64,000 bases of DNA from Acidobacteriaceae bacterium (lineage in GTDB: Bacteria; Acidobacteriota; Terriglobia; Terriglobales; Acidobacteriaceae). A model generated the notes under the pieces. The model saw only the letters and a program-made list of their open reading frames with translations. It did no database searches and was not told where the DNA came from. The stretch is taken from contig JAOAPN010000002.1 in assembly GCA_025462885.1 (NCBI GenBank), positions 124,001 through 188,000 of the forward strand, given 5' to 3'. The position numbers and the translations under genes were made by a program. Below are positions 45,003 through 54,094 of the stretch, in pieces (position 1 is the first letter of the stretch; each line of letters begins with the position of its first letter).

Positions 45003-45662
45003 TTACTGCTCGGCTGGGGCATCGGGAGTGGTGAAGCGAAGTTCGCGATGTCCTCCCATGCCTTCCGGGCCGCCCATTCCTCCGGGGCCTCCGGGACCTT
45101 TGGGTCCGCGATGGCTGCCGCGCTCGCTTTGCAGTTTGGTCCATTGGTCGGCGGTGAGAACTCCGCGGATTCCGAGGAGCATGCGGGCGTTGGCCTTTTC
45201 AAGCTCGGCGCGGGCCTGGGCGACGTGGTCGATCTGGGCGAGCACCTTGTTGGTGTCGGGTGGGTTGGCGTCGAGCATCGGCTCCAGGATGACGTCCTGC
45301 TTTTCGACGTTGGCCTTGAGATCGATGAGCTGGAGGCGGCTCTTCTGGAAGATGTCGTCCATCTTCTTCTGCTGATCGTCGGTGATGGTCAGCGTCTGGA
45401 TGACGCGGGGATTCTTCCACCACATGCCGGGAGGCGCGATGTGTCCGCCGGGGCTCATCCCTCCAGGATGGTCGCCGCGATGTTCCATCATCCTCTGCTG
45501 TTCCGGTCCACGCTGGCCGCGCGGTGCGGAGCGGGTGATGGGGGCGCCAGCACCATCAGCGGGTGGCGGAGGCGGCGCAGTGGGTTGCTGGGCCTGCAGC
45601 ATAGCGCCCGAGGCAGAGAGAAGCAGAACAGAGAGAAGAGTGGAGAGAGGCTTGGGTGTCAT
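45003..45662 (-). CDS. Spy/CpxP-like periplasmic protein
   Basis: The 219-residue exported protein has a signal peptide (MTPKPLSTLLSVLLLSASG), a Pro/Gly/Met/His-rich linker (residues ~28-85, including MMEHRGDHPGGM), and a helical LTxxQ domain: LTITDDQQKKMDDIFQKSRL and GVLTADQWTKLQ. This is the fold of Spy, CpxP and the metal sensor CnrX. The tail is Gly/Pro/Met/His-rich. It follows the anti-sigma gene at once, so a sensor role feeding that pair is likely. The His/Met-rich parts could bind metal. Confidence 0.8.
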   Translation of the reverse strand: MTPKPLSTLLSVLLLSASGAMLQAQQPTAPPPPPADGAGAPITRSAPRGQRGPEQQRMMEHRGDHPGGMSPGGHIAPPGMWWKNPRVIQTLTITDDQQKKMDDIFQKSRLQLIDLKANVEKQDVILEPMLDANPPDTNKVLAQIDHVAQARAELEKANARMLLGIRGVLTADQWTKLQSERGSHRGPKGPGGPGGMGGPEGMGGHRELRFTTPDAPAEQ

Positions 45663-45663
45663 T

Positions 45664-46260
45664 TTAGTTATTCCTTTGGGTTTGCTGCGATGAAGTCTTG
45701 GAATTTGCCTGGGTGGACGCAGGGCCGGCGAGGGCCTGCATGGGCGAGGGAACCGAAGCGGAGAGATCCTGGTTGATGCCTTCGAGCAATGCTTCGTCCG
45801 ACTCGATCGAAGCATTGGAGGCGATGGTGTTGCTCCCCGCAGTGCTGGCGCCGGTGTTATTCGTCGCGACCGCTGCCGCTTCGTGCTTCAGAAACGGATT
45901 AAGGTTGGTGTGAAAGAGGCCGAGCGGGATCGCCGCGGTGAAGATCAGGGCGGTAGCAGCCCAGAAGAACGCCGGTGTCAGATGCTGCGTGGAGCGCTTG
46001 GCATCCATGGCTTGGAACGCGGCTTGCAGGGGGCGGCGGGCCATGGCTCGATCGGCGACCGCGACGGAGGCGGTGCGGAAGCTGGTGACGGAGCTTCGCA
46101 GCAGTTCCAGTTCGGAGGTGCAGATGAGGCAGCCCTGAAGATGCTCCTGGTGAAGCTCCTGCGCTGCATCGACTGCGGGGGCGACTGCAAGGCGATCGCT
46201 CAGGAGAAGATCGCAGATCTGTTCGTGGCTGAGGTGCTGGTTGATGTTGGAGGATTTCAT
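45664..46260 (-). CDS. Membrane anti-sigma factor with zinc-finger (ZAS) motif
   Basis: The 198-residue protein has a ZAS-type motif H40-x3-C44-x2-C47 (EHLQGCLICTSEL) in its cytoplasmic N-terminus, one membrane helix at ~100-118 (FFWAATALIFTAAIPLGLF) and a periplasmic Ala/Ser/Asn-rich tail. Its ATG overlaps the stop of the sigma gene (ATGA at 46257-46260), the usual arrangement for translational coupling of sigma and anti-sigma. Confidence 0.82.
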   Translation of the reverse strand: MKSSNINQHLSHEQICDLLLSDRLAVAPAVDAAQELHQEHLQGCLICTSELELLRSSVTSFRTASVAVADRAMARRPLQAAFQAMDAKRSTQHLTPAFFWAATALIFTAAIPLGLFHTNLNPFLKHEAAAVATNNTGASTAGSNTIASNASIESDEALLEGINQDLSASVPSPMQALAGPASTQANSKTSSQQTQRNN

Positions 46261-46871
46261 AGAGAGTCCTTGTGGGCGCTGTTGTGACGGGCGCGGATGG
46301 TATTGAGAGCGCGGTACAGATGGCTTTTCACGGTTGGGACCGGCAGCCCGGTGGCGAGGCCGATTTCAGCCAGCTCCATATCTTCGACGAAGCGCAGGAT
46401 GAAGATATTGCGCTGGCGTGCGGAGAGCTTTTCGACCGAATCCCAGACCAACGCCATCTGCTCGCTGGCGATCAGGCGGGACTCGGCGGAGGCACCGGGG
46501 TGGGTAAGGTGAATGGCCGGATCGGAGATATCGACCGCCGAGGCTGCGGCGCGTTTCCAGAACTTGAAGCGCTCGGTACGGGTATGGTCGCGGAGCAGGT
46601 TGACGGCGATCCGCATGAGCCAGGTGGAGACGGAGCACTCATTGCGGAAGGAGGCACGGGCGGCCCAGGCGCGGAGAAAAGTGTCCTGGGTGATGGAATG
46701 GGCGGCGTCGGCGTCGCGGGTGGAGACCAGGAGGAAGCGGAAGATACGCTGCTCGTGGGTGGCGACGACGGAATCGATGTCGTCGAAGGGAGTCTCGTGA
46801 GCTGCAGGAGTGCTGGCCGCCTGCGGAATGGGGAGACTGACCGAGTTGAAGATTTCTGCTGGCATGTGCAT
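46257..46871 (-). CDS. ECF-type RNA polymerase sigma factor
   Basis: The 204-residue sigma factor has region 2 (RIFRFLLVSTRDADAAHSIT, QDTFLRAWAARASFRNECSV, STWLMRIAVNLLRDHTR) and region 4 (KLSARQRNIFILRFVEDMEL, AEIGLATGLPVPTVKSHLYR) joined by a short linker. It directs polymerase to a stress regulon, probably including its own operon with the anti-sigma and Spy-like genes. A second in-frame ATG is at 46865. I could not identify the -35/-10 pair it would recognise. Confidence 0.9.
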   Translation of the reverse strand: MHMPAEIFNSVSLPIPQAASTPAAHETPFDDIDSVVATHEQRIFRFLLVSTRDADAAHSITQDTFLRAWAARASFRNECSVSTWLMRIAVNLLRDHTRTERFKFWKRAAASAVDISDPAIHLTHPGASAESRLIASEQMALVWDSVEKLSARQRNIFILRFVEDMELAEIGLATGLPVPTVKSHLYRALNTIRARHNSAHKDSL

Positions 46872-47040
46872 TCTGGGCGTGCCCGGTTTGTTTCTTCGTG
46901 CATAGCCGCAATTCAGGCGGCTACGAGAACAGACGGGCTGGCTGGCTGGAAGACTACAGGATGACGCGATTATTTTCGGCGGAGGGTTGGCGGGGGCTAA
47001 GAGTGGGGTTTGTATGGATTTGAGGGTATGCTTCTGAGGG

Positions 47041-47544
47041 ATGCATACCGTAAAAGCAATTTACCCCGGAACGTTCGATCCTTTGACCAATGGTCACTTG
47101 GATTTGATTGCGCGTGGCGCAAAGATCGTGGATGAGCTGGTAGTGGCGATTCTGCGCAACAGCGAGAAGGGCACGCCTCTCTTTACCGTCCCGGAGCGCC
47201 TGGAGATGATCTCGGAGGCGGTTTCGGGGTTCAAGAACGTGTCGGTGACGACGTTCGACGGGCTGCTGGTCGACTTTGCGCGGAAGCAGGGCGCGAAGGC
47301 GGTGTTGCGCGGGATTCGGGCGATCTCCGACTACGAGTACGAGTTCCAGATGGCGATGATGAACCGCAAGCTGGATCCGGAGCTGGAGACGCTGTTCATG
47401 ATGCCGGCGGAGAAGTACACGTATGTAAGCTCACGGCTGATCAAAGGGGTGTTTCAACTGGGCGGGGACGTCTCGGCGCTGGTCCCTCCGCTGGTGGTGG
47501 AACGGCTGAAGGCGAAGGTTCCTGCGCGGGGCTCCGGTGAGTAG
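47041..47544 (+). CDS. coaD: Pantetheine-phosphate adenylyltransferase (CoaD)
   Basis: CoaD joins 4'-phosphopantetheine and ATP to dephospho-CoA, the fourth step of CoA synthesis. The 167-residue sequence has the nucleotidyltransferase motif GTFDPLTNGHLDLI (TNGH, residues 16-19), RGIRAISDYEYEFQMAMMNR and the C-terminal ISSR-like YVSSRLIKG. It overlaps the following methyltransferase gene by eight bases, so the two are cotranscribed. Confidence 0.95.
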   Translation: MHTVKAIYPGTFDPLTNGHLDLIARGAKIVDELVVAILRNSEKGTPLFTVPERLEMISEAVSGFKNVSVTTFDGLLVDFARKQGAKAVLRGIRAISDYEYEFQMAMMNRKLDPELETLFMMPAEKYTYVSSRLIKGVFQLGGDVSALVPPLVVERLKAKVPARGSGE

Positions 47545-48160
47545 GGTGCCGCTGCTGGAGCAGTTCGGGAACGTCGATATCTACCTGTTCGACCAGTTGC
47601 TGCGCGGGACGATTGTTCCGGGAATGCGGGTGCTGGATGCAGGGTGCGGCGGGGGCCGCAACCTGGTGTACCTGCTGCGGGAGGGGTACGAGTGCTTCGG
47701 CGTGGACGGGAGCGCGGAGGCGGTGGAGTGGGTTCGAGCGATGGCGGCGAGGCTGAGTCCGTCGCTGCCGGCAGGGAACTTTCGGGTGGAAGCGATCGAG
47801 GCGATGTCGTTTCCGGATGCGATCGCGGATGTGGTGCTGTGCAATTCGGTGCTGCACTTTGCGCGGGACGATGTCCAGTTTGAAGGCATGCTGCGCGGAC
47901 TCTGGCGGGTGTTGAAGCCGGGTGGGATGCTGTTCTGCCGGCTGGCTTCGACGATTGGCGGCGATTTTCAGTGGGTGGTGGGCTCAGCCTCACGGCGGCG
48001 GTACCTGGTACCGGACGGGCAGGAATGGTACCTGGTGGATGAGCCGTTGTTGATGCGGCTGACCATGGCTTTGGGTGGCGAGTTGATGGATCCGCTGAAG
48101 ACTACGGTGGTGCAGGGGAGTCGGTGCATGACGACCTGGGTAGTGCGTAAGAACAGCTGA
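47537..48160 (+). CDS. Class I SAM-dependent methyltransferase
   Basis: The 207-residue protein has SAM-binding motif I VLDAGCGGGRNLVYLL, motif II region CFGVDGSAEAVEW, and ADVVLCNSVLHFARDD with LKPGGMLFCRLAS (motif III), so it belongs to the Methyltransf_11/25 group. The substrate is unknown. The GTG start at 47537 lies within the end of coaD; a second GTG at 47546 is possible. Confidence 0.85.
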   Translation: MSRVPLLEQFGNVDIYLFDQLLRGTIVPGMRVLDAGCGGGRNLVYLLREGYECFGVDGSAEAVEWVRAMAARLSPSLPAGNFRVEAIEAMSFPDAIADVVLCNSVLHFARDDVQFEGMLRGLWRVLKPGGMLFCRLASTIGGDFQWVVGSASRRRYLVPDGQEWYLVDEPLLMRLTMALGGELMDPLKTTVVQGSRCMTTWVVRKNS

Positions 48161-48302
48161 AAAGGCCAGGCGAATTGCCGATTGCCAGATCTGTACAACT
48201 GATGCGTCAGGTGATTCCATCGGTTGTCAGTTGCTAGGCGCAATTGTTAGAAGCTGCGTAGATACAAAAGAGGATGATGCCGCTGGGGATGCATCCTGTT
48301 TC

Positions 48303-48529
48303 TAGGCAATATCGACCTACGCCGGCGGTACATCTTTGCCGGTTCGATTGAATTCGGAGGATTCGGAAGGGCACATCTTCAGGTGTGCCGAAGAAGTGTT
48401 CCCCTCTACCCTTGTGTTTCTTTTGTCGGTTTGCCATAGGCAACCCGACAAAAGAAACAAATCAAAATAAGTAGCATTTGGCACACCTGAAGGTGTGCCC
48501 TTCCACAGGCTCTATGTCGATATAGCCTA
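48303..48529 (+). repeat. Intergenic element, copy C (227 bp)
   Basis: The left end TAGGCAATATCGACCTA and the right end, on the other strand, TAGGCTATATCGACATA form the terminal inverted repeat. Arm hairpins are GGCACATCTTCAGGTGTGCC and GGCACACCTGAAGGTGTGCC. The central palindrome is GTCGGTTTGCC-ATA-GGCAACCCGAC with TTTCTTTT/AAAAGAAA flanks. The last three bases (48527-48529) are the stop codon of the minus-strand gene that follows. Confidence 0.85.
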
Positions 48530-51148
48530 GTTTTGAGGAGCAGGAGCAGGAGCAGGAAGATTGGGTGGTGGTGCAGCATCCTGGGGCGCGGGGGCTGTAT
48601 CGGGGGTTGGCGGTGGAGTTGGCGCGGCTGATTCAGGGGCTGGTACTGGCTTCTGGATAGGTGTGGGCAGTGTCATGGTGGCTACTGCGTCGGGATCGTC
48701 GCGAAGCTTGAAGTAGAGTGTTGTTCCGTCTGCCGGCGTCGGCACGCTAAAGGTGCTTTCGGCAAAGCCGGTGGGGACTTCGGTTGGCTTTGCGAAGTCT
48801 TTCCCGGCGTCGAAGGACTGAACGAGAAACAGATTGCTGCCATCGACGGTGCAGGTAGGAGCATCTGCGGTGGTGCAATGGATCGCGGTAATCTGCGGGG
48901 TGCGTACAAGTGTTCCGAGCGGCGTCCAATCTCCCGGCGTTCCGTCTTCCGCGATTGGACGCATCTGCAACTTGCCGAAGGCGGACCGGCCGAAGGCCTT
49001 CGACGGATCGAGCGTGGCGATGGCGGTATGCCCATCCTGCAGCACAAGGGTATTCGTTGTCAGCGAAAGGCTCGTGTGGACCGAGCTATCGTTAGTCGCG
49101 ACTTCAATCGTCTGGGTGCGGGGAAAGACTTCCTTCGTCTGCACGACGAAGGTGAGTTTGCCGTCAAGAACAATCTCGTCCCTGGTGCCGAGGGTGATAG
49201 GAAGTGCGCCGTTCTGCTGAGCAGGCGTGTTGCTGAAGGAAAGCAGCTTCAGCCCTGGGCGTGGGGCTCCGGCGGAGATTTTGACCGTCATCGTACGGCC
49301 GTCTTTAAGCTTTACCGTTGCATCGCTTCCGTCGCTGGGCGAGACCCCGGCATTCGCGGTCAGTTGGACCGCCTTTCCATCTTTTGCATCGCCGCTGGGG
49401 GTAAACGTCTGGTCCGCAATCTGGACGGAGACGACGTCCTTAAGGCCCTGGCCGGCGAGCAGGGCGGTGTTATCTCCCGCGTGAATTTTGATGCCATCCA
49501 GGTGGATGTCTCCGGTATATGCGGTGAGCGGTACAGTGCTCTTCTCAGAGCCGCCGTACTGTCGAATGGCAAGAGAATAGCCGCCCGGCTGCACCTTCTT
49601 GAGCGAGACATCCAGGTCCAGCGTGTCCTTGCCCTCTTTGCCCGCATCGCTTGAAGTTGGCTTGAAGGTAACCTCTACGTCTTTGTCCTTGCTAGTCGTA
49701 AGAGCGATGCTTTGCACGCAGGCGGTACCGTCTCCCTTGAGGGTGAGATGGTTATCCTGTCCAGCGAATAGCTGCGTTTCGCTGACAATCTTCCAGCCTG
49801 TGCCAGGCACTTGCTGGATCGTGAGGGTTGGGCCTTCGAAGGCGTCGAAGCCCCAGTAACCGCGAACCGTACCTGTGATGGTGAGATCGCTGCTGGTGCC
49901 GGTCTTCTCTACGGCCTCGGCGACCGGGGTACTGTCGGCCTGTGGCGCGGGGTTGTCGTCCTGTCGCTTGACCTCGCGCAGACGTTCGCGCTGCTTTTCT
50001 TTCGCGACGATGAGGCCGCCTTCGAAGGCTTCGGGCGTAAGCGGAATGTCAGCGGGAGCGCCGGTGCGGTTCAGGTGCAGTACGAGATCGTGCGCGAAGC
50101 TCGTCGAAAAGACCAGCGGAGCGCCTTCCAGAAGCAGGGCCATATTCGGCTGCAACAGGCATGAGACCTGGTTCAAATCGTGGGGATGCAGCGGCGGCTG
50201 CTGCGCCTTCTGGATCGCGGGCAACCCGACAACGATGACAGACTGAGGTTTGTGGAAGGAGGGCGGAGCGTTGAGCTTCAGGTTGAGCGTGGAGCTCTGC
50301 GGAAAGCTGATGCCGGGGATGTACTGATATTGGGCCGTGCGCATCAGGCTGACCAGATGAACGAGATCGACGATGGCACCGACATAGGCGGAGTAAAGTC
50401 CGGCTCCGCCTGCCTTGGTGTAGGAGGCGGCATTGATGAAGTCCGAAGAGGCACCGGTGGAGACGGCTTCGGCAATGCTCTGTCCGTGCCCGTCTTCGAG
50501 CAGGACCGGTGTGCTGGACTGGGTAAGGCAGTTGACCTGCTGATCGACGGGCTGTTTGAAACAGTCGGCGTTCGGCTTGAGCGCGAGCGTGGAAGCCAGC
50601 TTCTGCGAACGGTCCTGAATCGCCTTCGGATCGTTCTGTGGAACAGTCTTCATGGCGGCAAGATAGCGCTCGATGCGCTGCTGCTCGAAGGACGCTTCAT
50701 TCAGGTCGGCATCGGCGCGAATGAAGAGGCCCGGCTTCCCCTTGACGGCGGAACGAAGGGTATTGAAATCGCCTCCGGTTTCGGGCGCGATGAAGAGAAT
50801 GGCCTGCTCCGCCTCTTGAGGAACCGTAACGGTCGTGCCTTCAGTCGTCTTCTTGCCCCACGTTTCGATCTTGGTAAACCAGCTATCAGGCGGCTCGTTG
50901 GTGGTGCCGCGAAGAAAGGCGACGATCAGCAGGAGGTGGTTGGACTGGCTGGCGGGAAGATCAGCCTTGACCCATATTTTGTCACCCGGCTGGAGATTGG
51001 GAACTTGAGCGATGGGCAGTGTGGTGCTTCCACGGGTGACGCGGATATCGATCTTGGGACCGACTAAGTCGAAACGCGCATTGTCGGCATGCAGAGTTGG
51101 TGTAAGCAAGACTGCGGCAAGGCAGGCAGCGACTTTCGGGAGTTTCAT
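48527..51148 (-). CDS. Large secreted protein, function unknown
   Basis: The 873-residue product has a signal peptide (MKLPKVAACLAAVLLTPTLHA) and no membrane helix after it. The N-terminal third (KIDIRVTRGSTTLPIAQVPN, PDSWFTKIETWGKKTTEGTT) and the cysteine pair DCFKQPVDQQVNC are followed by several beta-rich stretches resembling IPT/Ig-like repeats (DGIKIHAGDNTALLAGQGLK, FSNTPAQQNGALPITLGTRD). The last ~45 residues are Pro/Ala-rich (APAPQN end), like a wall-spanning linker. I do not recognise the family. Its TAG stop is the terminal TAG of repeat copy C. Confidence 0.65.
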   Translation of the reverse strand: MKLPKVAACLAAVLLTPTLHADNARFDLVGPKIDIRVTRGSTTLPIAQVPNLQPGDKIWVKADLPASQSNHLLLIVAFLRGTTNEPPDSWFTKIETWGKKTTEGTTVTVPQEAEQAILFIAPETGGDFNTLRSAVKGKPGLFIRADADLNEASFEQQRIERYLAAMKTVPQNDPKAIQDRSQKLASTLALKPNADCFKQPVDQQVNCLTQSSTPVLLEDGHGQSIAEAVSTGASSDFINAASYTKAGGAGLYSAYVGAIVDLVHLVSLMRTAQYQYIPGISFPQSSTLNLKLNAPPSFHKPQSVIVVGLPAIQKAQQPPLHPHDLNQVSCLLQPNMALLLEGAPLVFSTSFAHDLVLHLNRTGAPADIPLTPEAFEGGLIVAKEKQRERLREVKRQDDNPAPQADSTPVAEAVEKTGTSSDLTITGTVRGYWGFDAFEGPTLTIQQVPGTGWKIVSETQLFAGQDNHLTLKGDGTACVQSIALTTSKDKDVEVTFKPTSSDAGKEGKDTLDLDVSLKKVQPGGYSLAIRQYGGSEKSTVPLTAYTGDIHLDGIKIHAGDNTALLAGQGLKDVVSVQIADQTFTPSGDAKDGKAVQLTANAGVSPSDGSDATVKLKDGRTMTVKISAGAPRPGLKLLSFSNTPAQQNGALPITLGTRDEIVLDGKLTFVVQTKEVFPRTQTIEVATNDSSVHTSLSLTTNTLVLQDGHTAIATLDPSKAFGRSAFGKLQMRPIAEDGTPGDWTPLGTLVRTPQITAIHCTTADAPTCTVDGSNLFLVQSFDAGKDFAKPTEVPTGFAESTFSVPTPADGTTLYFKLRDDPDAVATMTLPTPIQKPVPAPESAAPTPPPTPDTAPAPQDAAPPPNLPAPAPAPQN

Positions 51149-51440
51149 CTCTGGTTAGACGCGAATAGCGTGTCCGGGGGTGGTTGCGGAATCGATTCCT
51201 ACGCCCGGGGCGCGATGTCACTCTTTCTTTCTCACGAGTTACGAGCACGCGACCGGTCAAAGGCCAAGGTGAAGGGAGTAATGAGCAGAAACTCGGCTCC
51301 GTGGAAATTATTGAGTCAAAAAGTCTCGATTCCGGGCAAAATCCTCGATCCCCGGCGATTCGGCACTCTGGGTTCAGCCTGATCCACACCGGAATTGCCT
51401 TTCGCTTTATCTCGTAGGGCAAATCTGACACACTGTATGT

Positions 51441-52652
51441 ATGAGCACAGCTACTTTAAGCACCCCGCCAGCAACGAAGGTATTCGCGGACCGGATTGGC
51501 CGCATTGAAGTTTCAGCAACGATGGCGATCACGGCGGCAGCGTTGAAGCTGAAGTCTGAGGGCGTAAACCTGGCGGACTTTGGCGCGGGCGAGCCCCACT
51601 TTGCGACGCCGCGGCATATCAAGGACGCGGCGATCGACGCAATCGAGAAGAACTTTACACGTTATACGAACGTCGCAGGTATTCCCGAGGTCCGGAAGGC
51701 GATTGTGGATCGTCATGCAGCAGACTTCGGCTCGAACTATACGGTCGAGGAGTGCGTGTTTACGACGGGCGGCAAGCTGGCTCTGTTCAATGCCGTCCAG
51801 GTGTTGGTGGATCATGGCGATGAAGTGATTCTGCCGGTCCCGTACTGGGTGAGCTTCAAGGACATCATTCAGTATGCGGGCGGGATTCCGGTGTTCGTCG
51901 AGAGCCGCGAGGATGAGAACTTCCGCATCACCGCGAAGATGATTGAAGCGGCGATTACGCCGAAGACCAAGTGCATCATTCTGAATACGCCTTCCAATCC
52001 TTCGGGCGCTGTGGTGTCGGCTGCGGATCTCGAAGCGATCGTGCGTCTGGCGCATGCGCGCGGAATCTTCGTGCTGCTGGATGAGTGTTACGTGTACCTG
52101 AACTTCACCGGCGAGGCTGTCAGCGGCGGATCGTTCACGGATTGCAAGGAGCACATCGTGGTGCTGGGCTCGCTCTCAAAAACCTATGCGATGACGGGTT
52201 GGCGCGCTGGTTTTGCGCTGGGTCCGAAGGCGATCATCGGGGCGATGAGCAAGCTGCAGTCGCAGAGCACGTCGAACACGGCGAGCATGGTGCAGCGGGC
52301 TTCGATTGCCGCGCTGACGGGTTCGCAGGAGTGCGTGACGGAGATGCGGGCGGACTACATCAAGCTGCGCGACCAGGTGCTGAAGGGCTTCGAGTCGATT
52401 CCCGGGCTGACCTGCACGGTGCCGCAGGGTGCGTTCTACGTGTACCCGAATGTGAGCAAGTTCTTCGGCAGGGGCGGCGTGAAGTCGGCGTCGGACATTG
52501 CGGCGAAGCTGTTGAGCGAGGCGCATGTGGTGGTGGTTCCGGGTGAGGCGTTCGGAACGACGGACCACATACGGTTGTCGTATGCGGTGTCGCATGACGT
52601 GGTGGACGAAGGTGTAAAACGGATGCGCGAGTACTTCGCATCGTTGAGCTAA
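51441..52652 (+). CDS. PLP-dependent class I aminotransferase (aspartate aminotransferase-like)
   Basis: The 403-residue fold-type I enzyme has LADFGAGEPHFATPRHIKDA, NTPSNPSGAV, LLDECYVYLNF (the PLP-binding Asp is D in LLDE) and the Schiff-base lysine in SLSKTYAMTGWRAGFALGP, followed by PQGAFYVYPNVSKFFG and IRLSYAVS (substrate Arg). These fit the Ib aspartate/prephenate aminotransferase group. It is transcribed alone and ends at a clear terminator. Confidence 0.9.
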   Translation: MSTATLSTPPATKVFADRIGRIEVSATMAITAAALKLKSEGVNLADFGAGEPHFATPRHIKDAAIDAIEKNFTRYTNVAGIPEVRKAIVDRHAADFGSNYTVEECVFTTGGKLALFNAVQVLVDHGDEVILPVPYWVSFKDIIQYAGGIPVFVESREDENFRITAKMIEAAITPKTKCIILNTPSNPSGAVVSAADLEAIVRLAHARGIFVLLDECYVYLNFTGEAVSGGSFTDCKEHIVVLGSLSKTYAMTGWRAGFALGPKAIIGAMSKLQSQSTSNTASMVQRASIAALTGSQECVTEMRADYIKLRDQVLKGFESIPGLTCTVPQGAFYVYPNVSKFFGRGGVKSASDIAAKLLSEAHVVVVPGEAFGTTDHIRLSYAVSHDVVDEGVKRMREYFASLS

Positions 52653-52666
52653 AACGAAGACAAGCG

Positions 52667-52695
52667 GGGCCGGGCGATTGAAGCCCGGCCCTTTT
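52667..52695 (+). terminator. Terminator after the aminotransferase gene
   Basis: GGGCCGGGC, 7-base loop, GCCCGGCCC, then TTTT. Perfect 9-pair GC stem 14 bases after the stop codon. Confidence 0.88.
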
Positions 52696-52770
52696 ACTGG
52701 GCGCTGGTAACGGTTTTCAGAATGTTGATGTAGGAGGCAGCATCAATCTGCCTCCGGATATGAGAGACGC

Positions 52771-53949
52771 ATGGGCCTTAATGAAACGATTCAGAAGATG
52801 ACTTCGGACACCCAATTTGCGGGCACTCGATTTGCCCCGGTGATTCTTGCAGGTGGCAGCGGAACCCGATTCTGGCCGCGGAGCCGCAAGTCGCGGGCGA
52901 AACAGGTGCTGGCACTGGATGGCGAACGCACGATGATCCAGCAGACGCTGGAACGGCTGTTGCCGATCGCGGATGCGGGCGATGTCTGGGTGGTGACGAA
53001 CGATCTGTTGGCGGAGGTGATCTGTGCGCAGTTGCCGGAGGTTCCGAAGGCACATGTGTTGCGAGAGCCGGCTGCGCGGAACACTGCTCCGGCGTGTGCG
53101 CTGGCAGCGTTTCTGCTGGAGAAGAGTGAGCCGGATACGGTGATCGGCATCTTTCCTTCGGACCACGTGGTGAAGGATGGGCCGCGATTTATTGAGGTAT
53201 TGCAGGCGGGGATCAAGTTGGCTGCGCAGGGCGAAACGATTGTGGTGTTGGGAGTAACTCCGACGCGAGCTGAGACCGGCTATGGGTATATCGAAGTGGG
53301 AGATGTGGTCAGCGGGGGTGACACGGACTCGCTGATTGCCCGGCGGGTGCGGCGATTTACGGAGAAGCCGGAGAAGGCGAAGGCCGAAGAGTTTGTAGCG
53401 GCGGGGAATTTTGCATGGAATGGCGGAATTTTCCTGTGGTCGGTGCGAACCTTTACGGCGGCCATTCGGGAGCATTGCCCGGCGATGGCTCCGCTGCTGG
53501 AGAAGATTGCCGCGGCGTATGGAACCCCGGAGTTCGATGCGGTGTTCGCAGAGGCATATCCGGCGTGCGAGAACATCAGCGTGGACTATGCGGTGCTGGA
53601 GCCGCGGTCGAAGAAGGGCGAGGCGGATTCGGGAATTATCTGTCTGCCGGGAGACTTCGGGTGGAACGACCTGGGCTCGTGGTCGGCGTTGCATGAGCAC
53701 CACATGGCGATGCCGGAGTACTGCAATCAGAAGGACGCCAACGTGGTGCAGGCTGCCAGCGACGTGGTGATCGAGTCCAGGGGGAACTACGTGTTTGCGC
53801 CGGGTATGGCGGTGGCGCTGGTTGGAGTCGAAGACCTGGTCATCGTGCAGACCGAAGATGCGTTGCTGATTACGACCAAGGCGCAGTGCCAGGACGTGGG
53901 TAAAGTCGTGAAGCGGCTGGTGGATACGGGGCGGGTTGCGCTGACGTAG
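52771..53949 (+). CDS. manC: Mannose-1-phosphate guanylyltransferase
   Basis: The enzyme makes GDP-mannose from GTP and mannose-1-phosphate. The 392-residue sequence has the pyrophosphorylase signature VILAGGSGTRFWPRSRKSRA and KQVLALDG, the GIFPSDHVV loop, the zone FTEKP and GNFAWNGGIFLW. It lacks the fused isomerase domain of type II enzymes. Its neighbour downstream is a phosphomannomutase, which supplies the substrate. Confidence 0.93.
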   Translation: MGLNETIQKMTSDTQFAGTRFAPVILAGGSGTRFWPRSRKSRAKQVLALDGERTMIQQTLERLLPIADAGDVWVVTNDLLAEVICAQLPEVPKAHVLREPAARNTAPACALAAFLLEKSEPDTVIGIFPSDHVVKDGPRFIEVLQAGIKLAAQGETIVVLGVTPTRAETGYGYIEVGDVVSGGDTDSLIARRVRRFTEKPEKAKAEEFVAAGNFAWNGGIFLWSVRTFTAAIREHCPAMAPLLEKIAAAYGTPEFDAVFAEAYPACENISVDYAVLEPRSKKGEADSGIICLPGDFGWNDLGSWSALHEHHMAMPEYCNQKDANVVQAASDVVIESRGNYVFAPGMAVALVGVEDLVIVQTEDALLITTKAQCQDVGKVVKRLVDTGRVALT

Positions 53950-54094
53950 GGCAGTCGAAGTTGGGAGCTGCGCGCGTCGAATTGGCTTCGAGGTATTGGG
54001 GCGGTGCTGGCTTGATTTTCGGCTTTATCGCTTGGCAAAGGTCGGGCTGGTTTCAGAGCTTTCTGGCTGCACGGGTTGATGTGCAAACTGTGGC

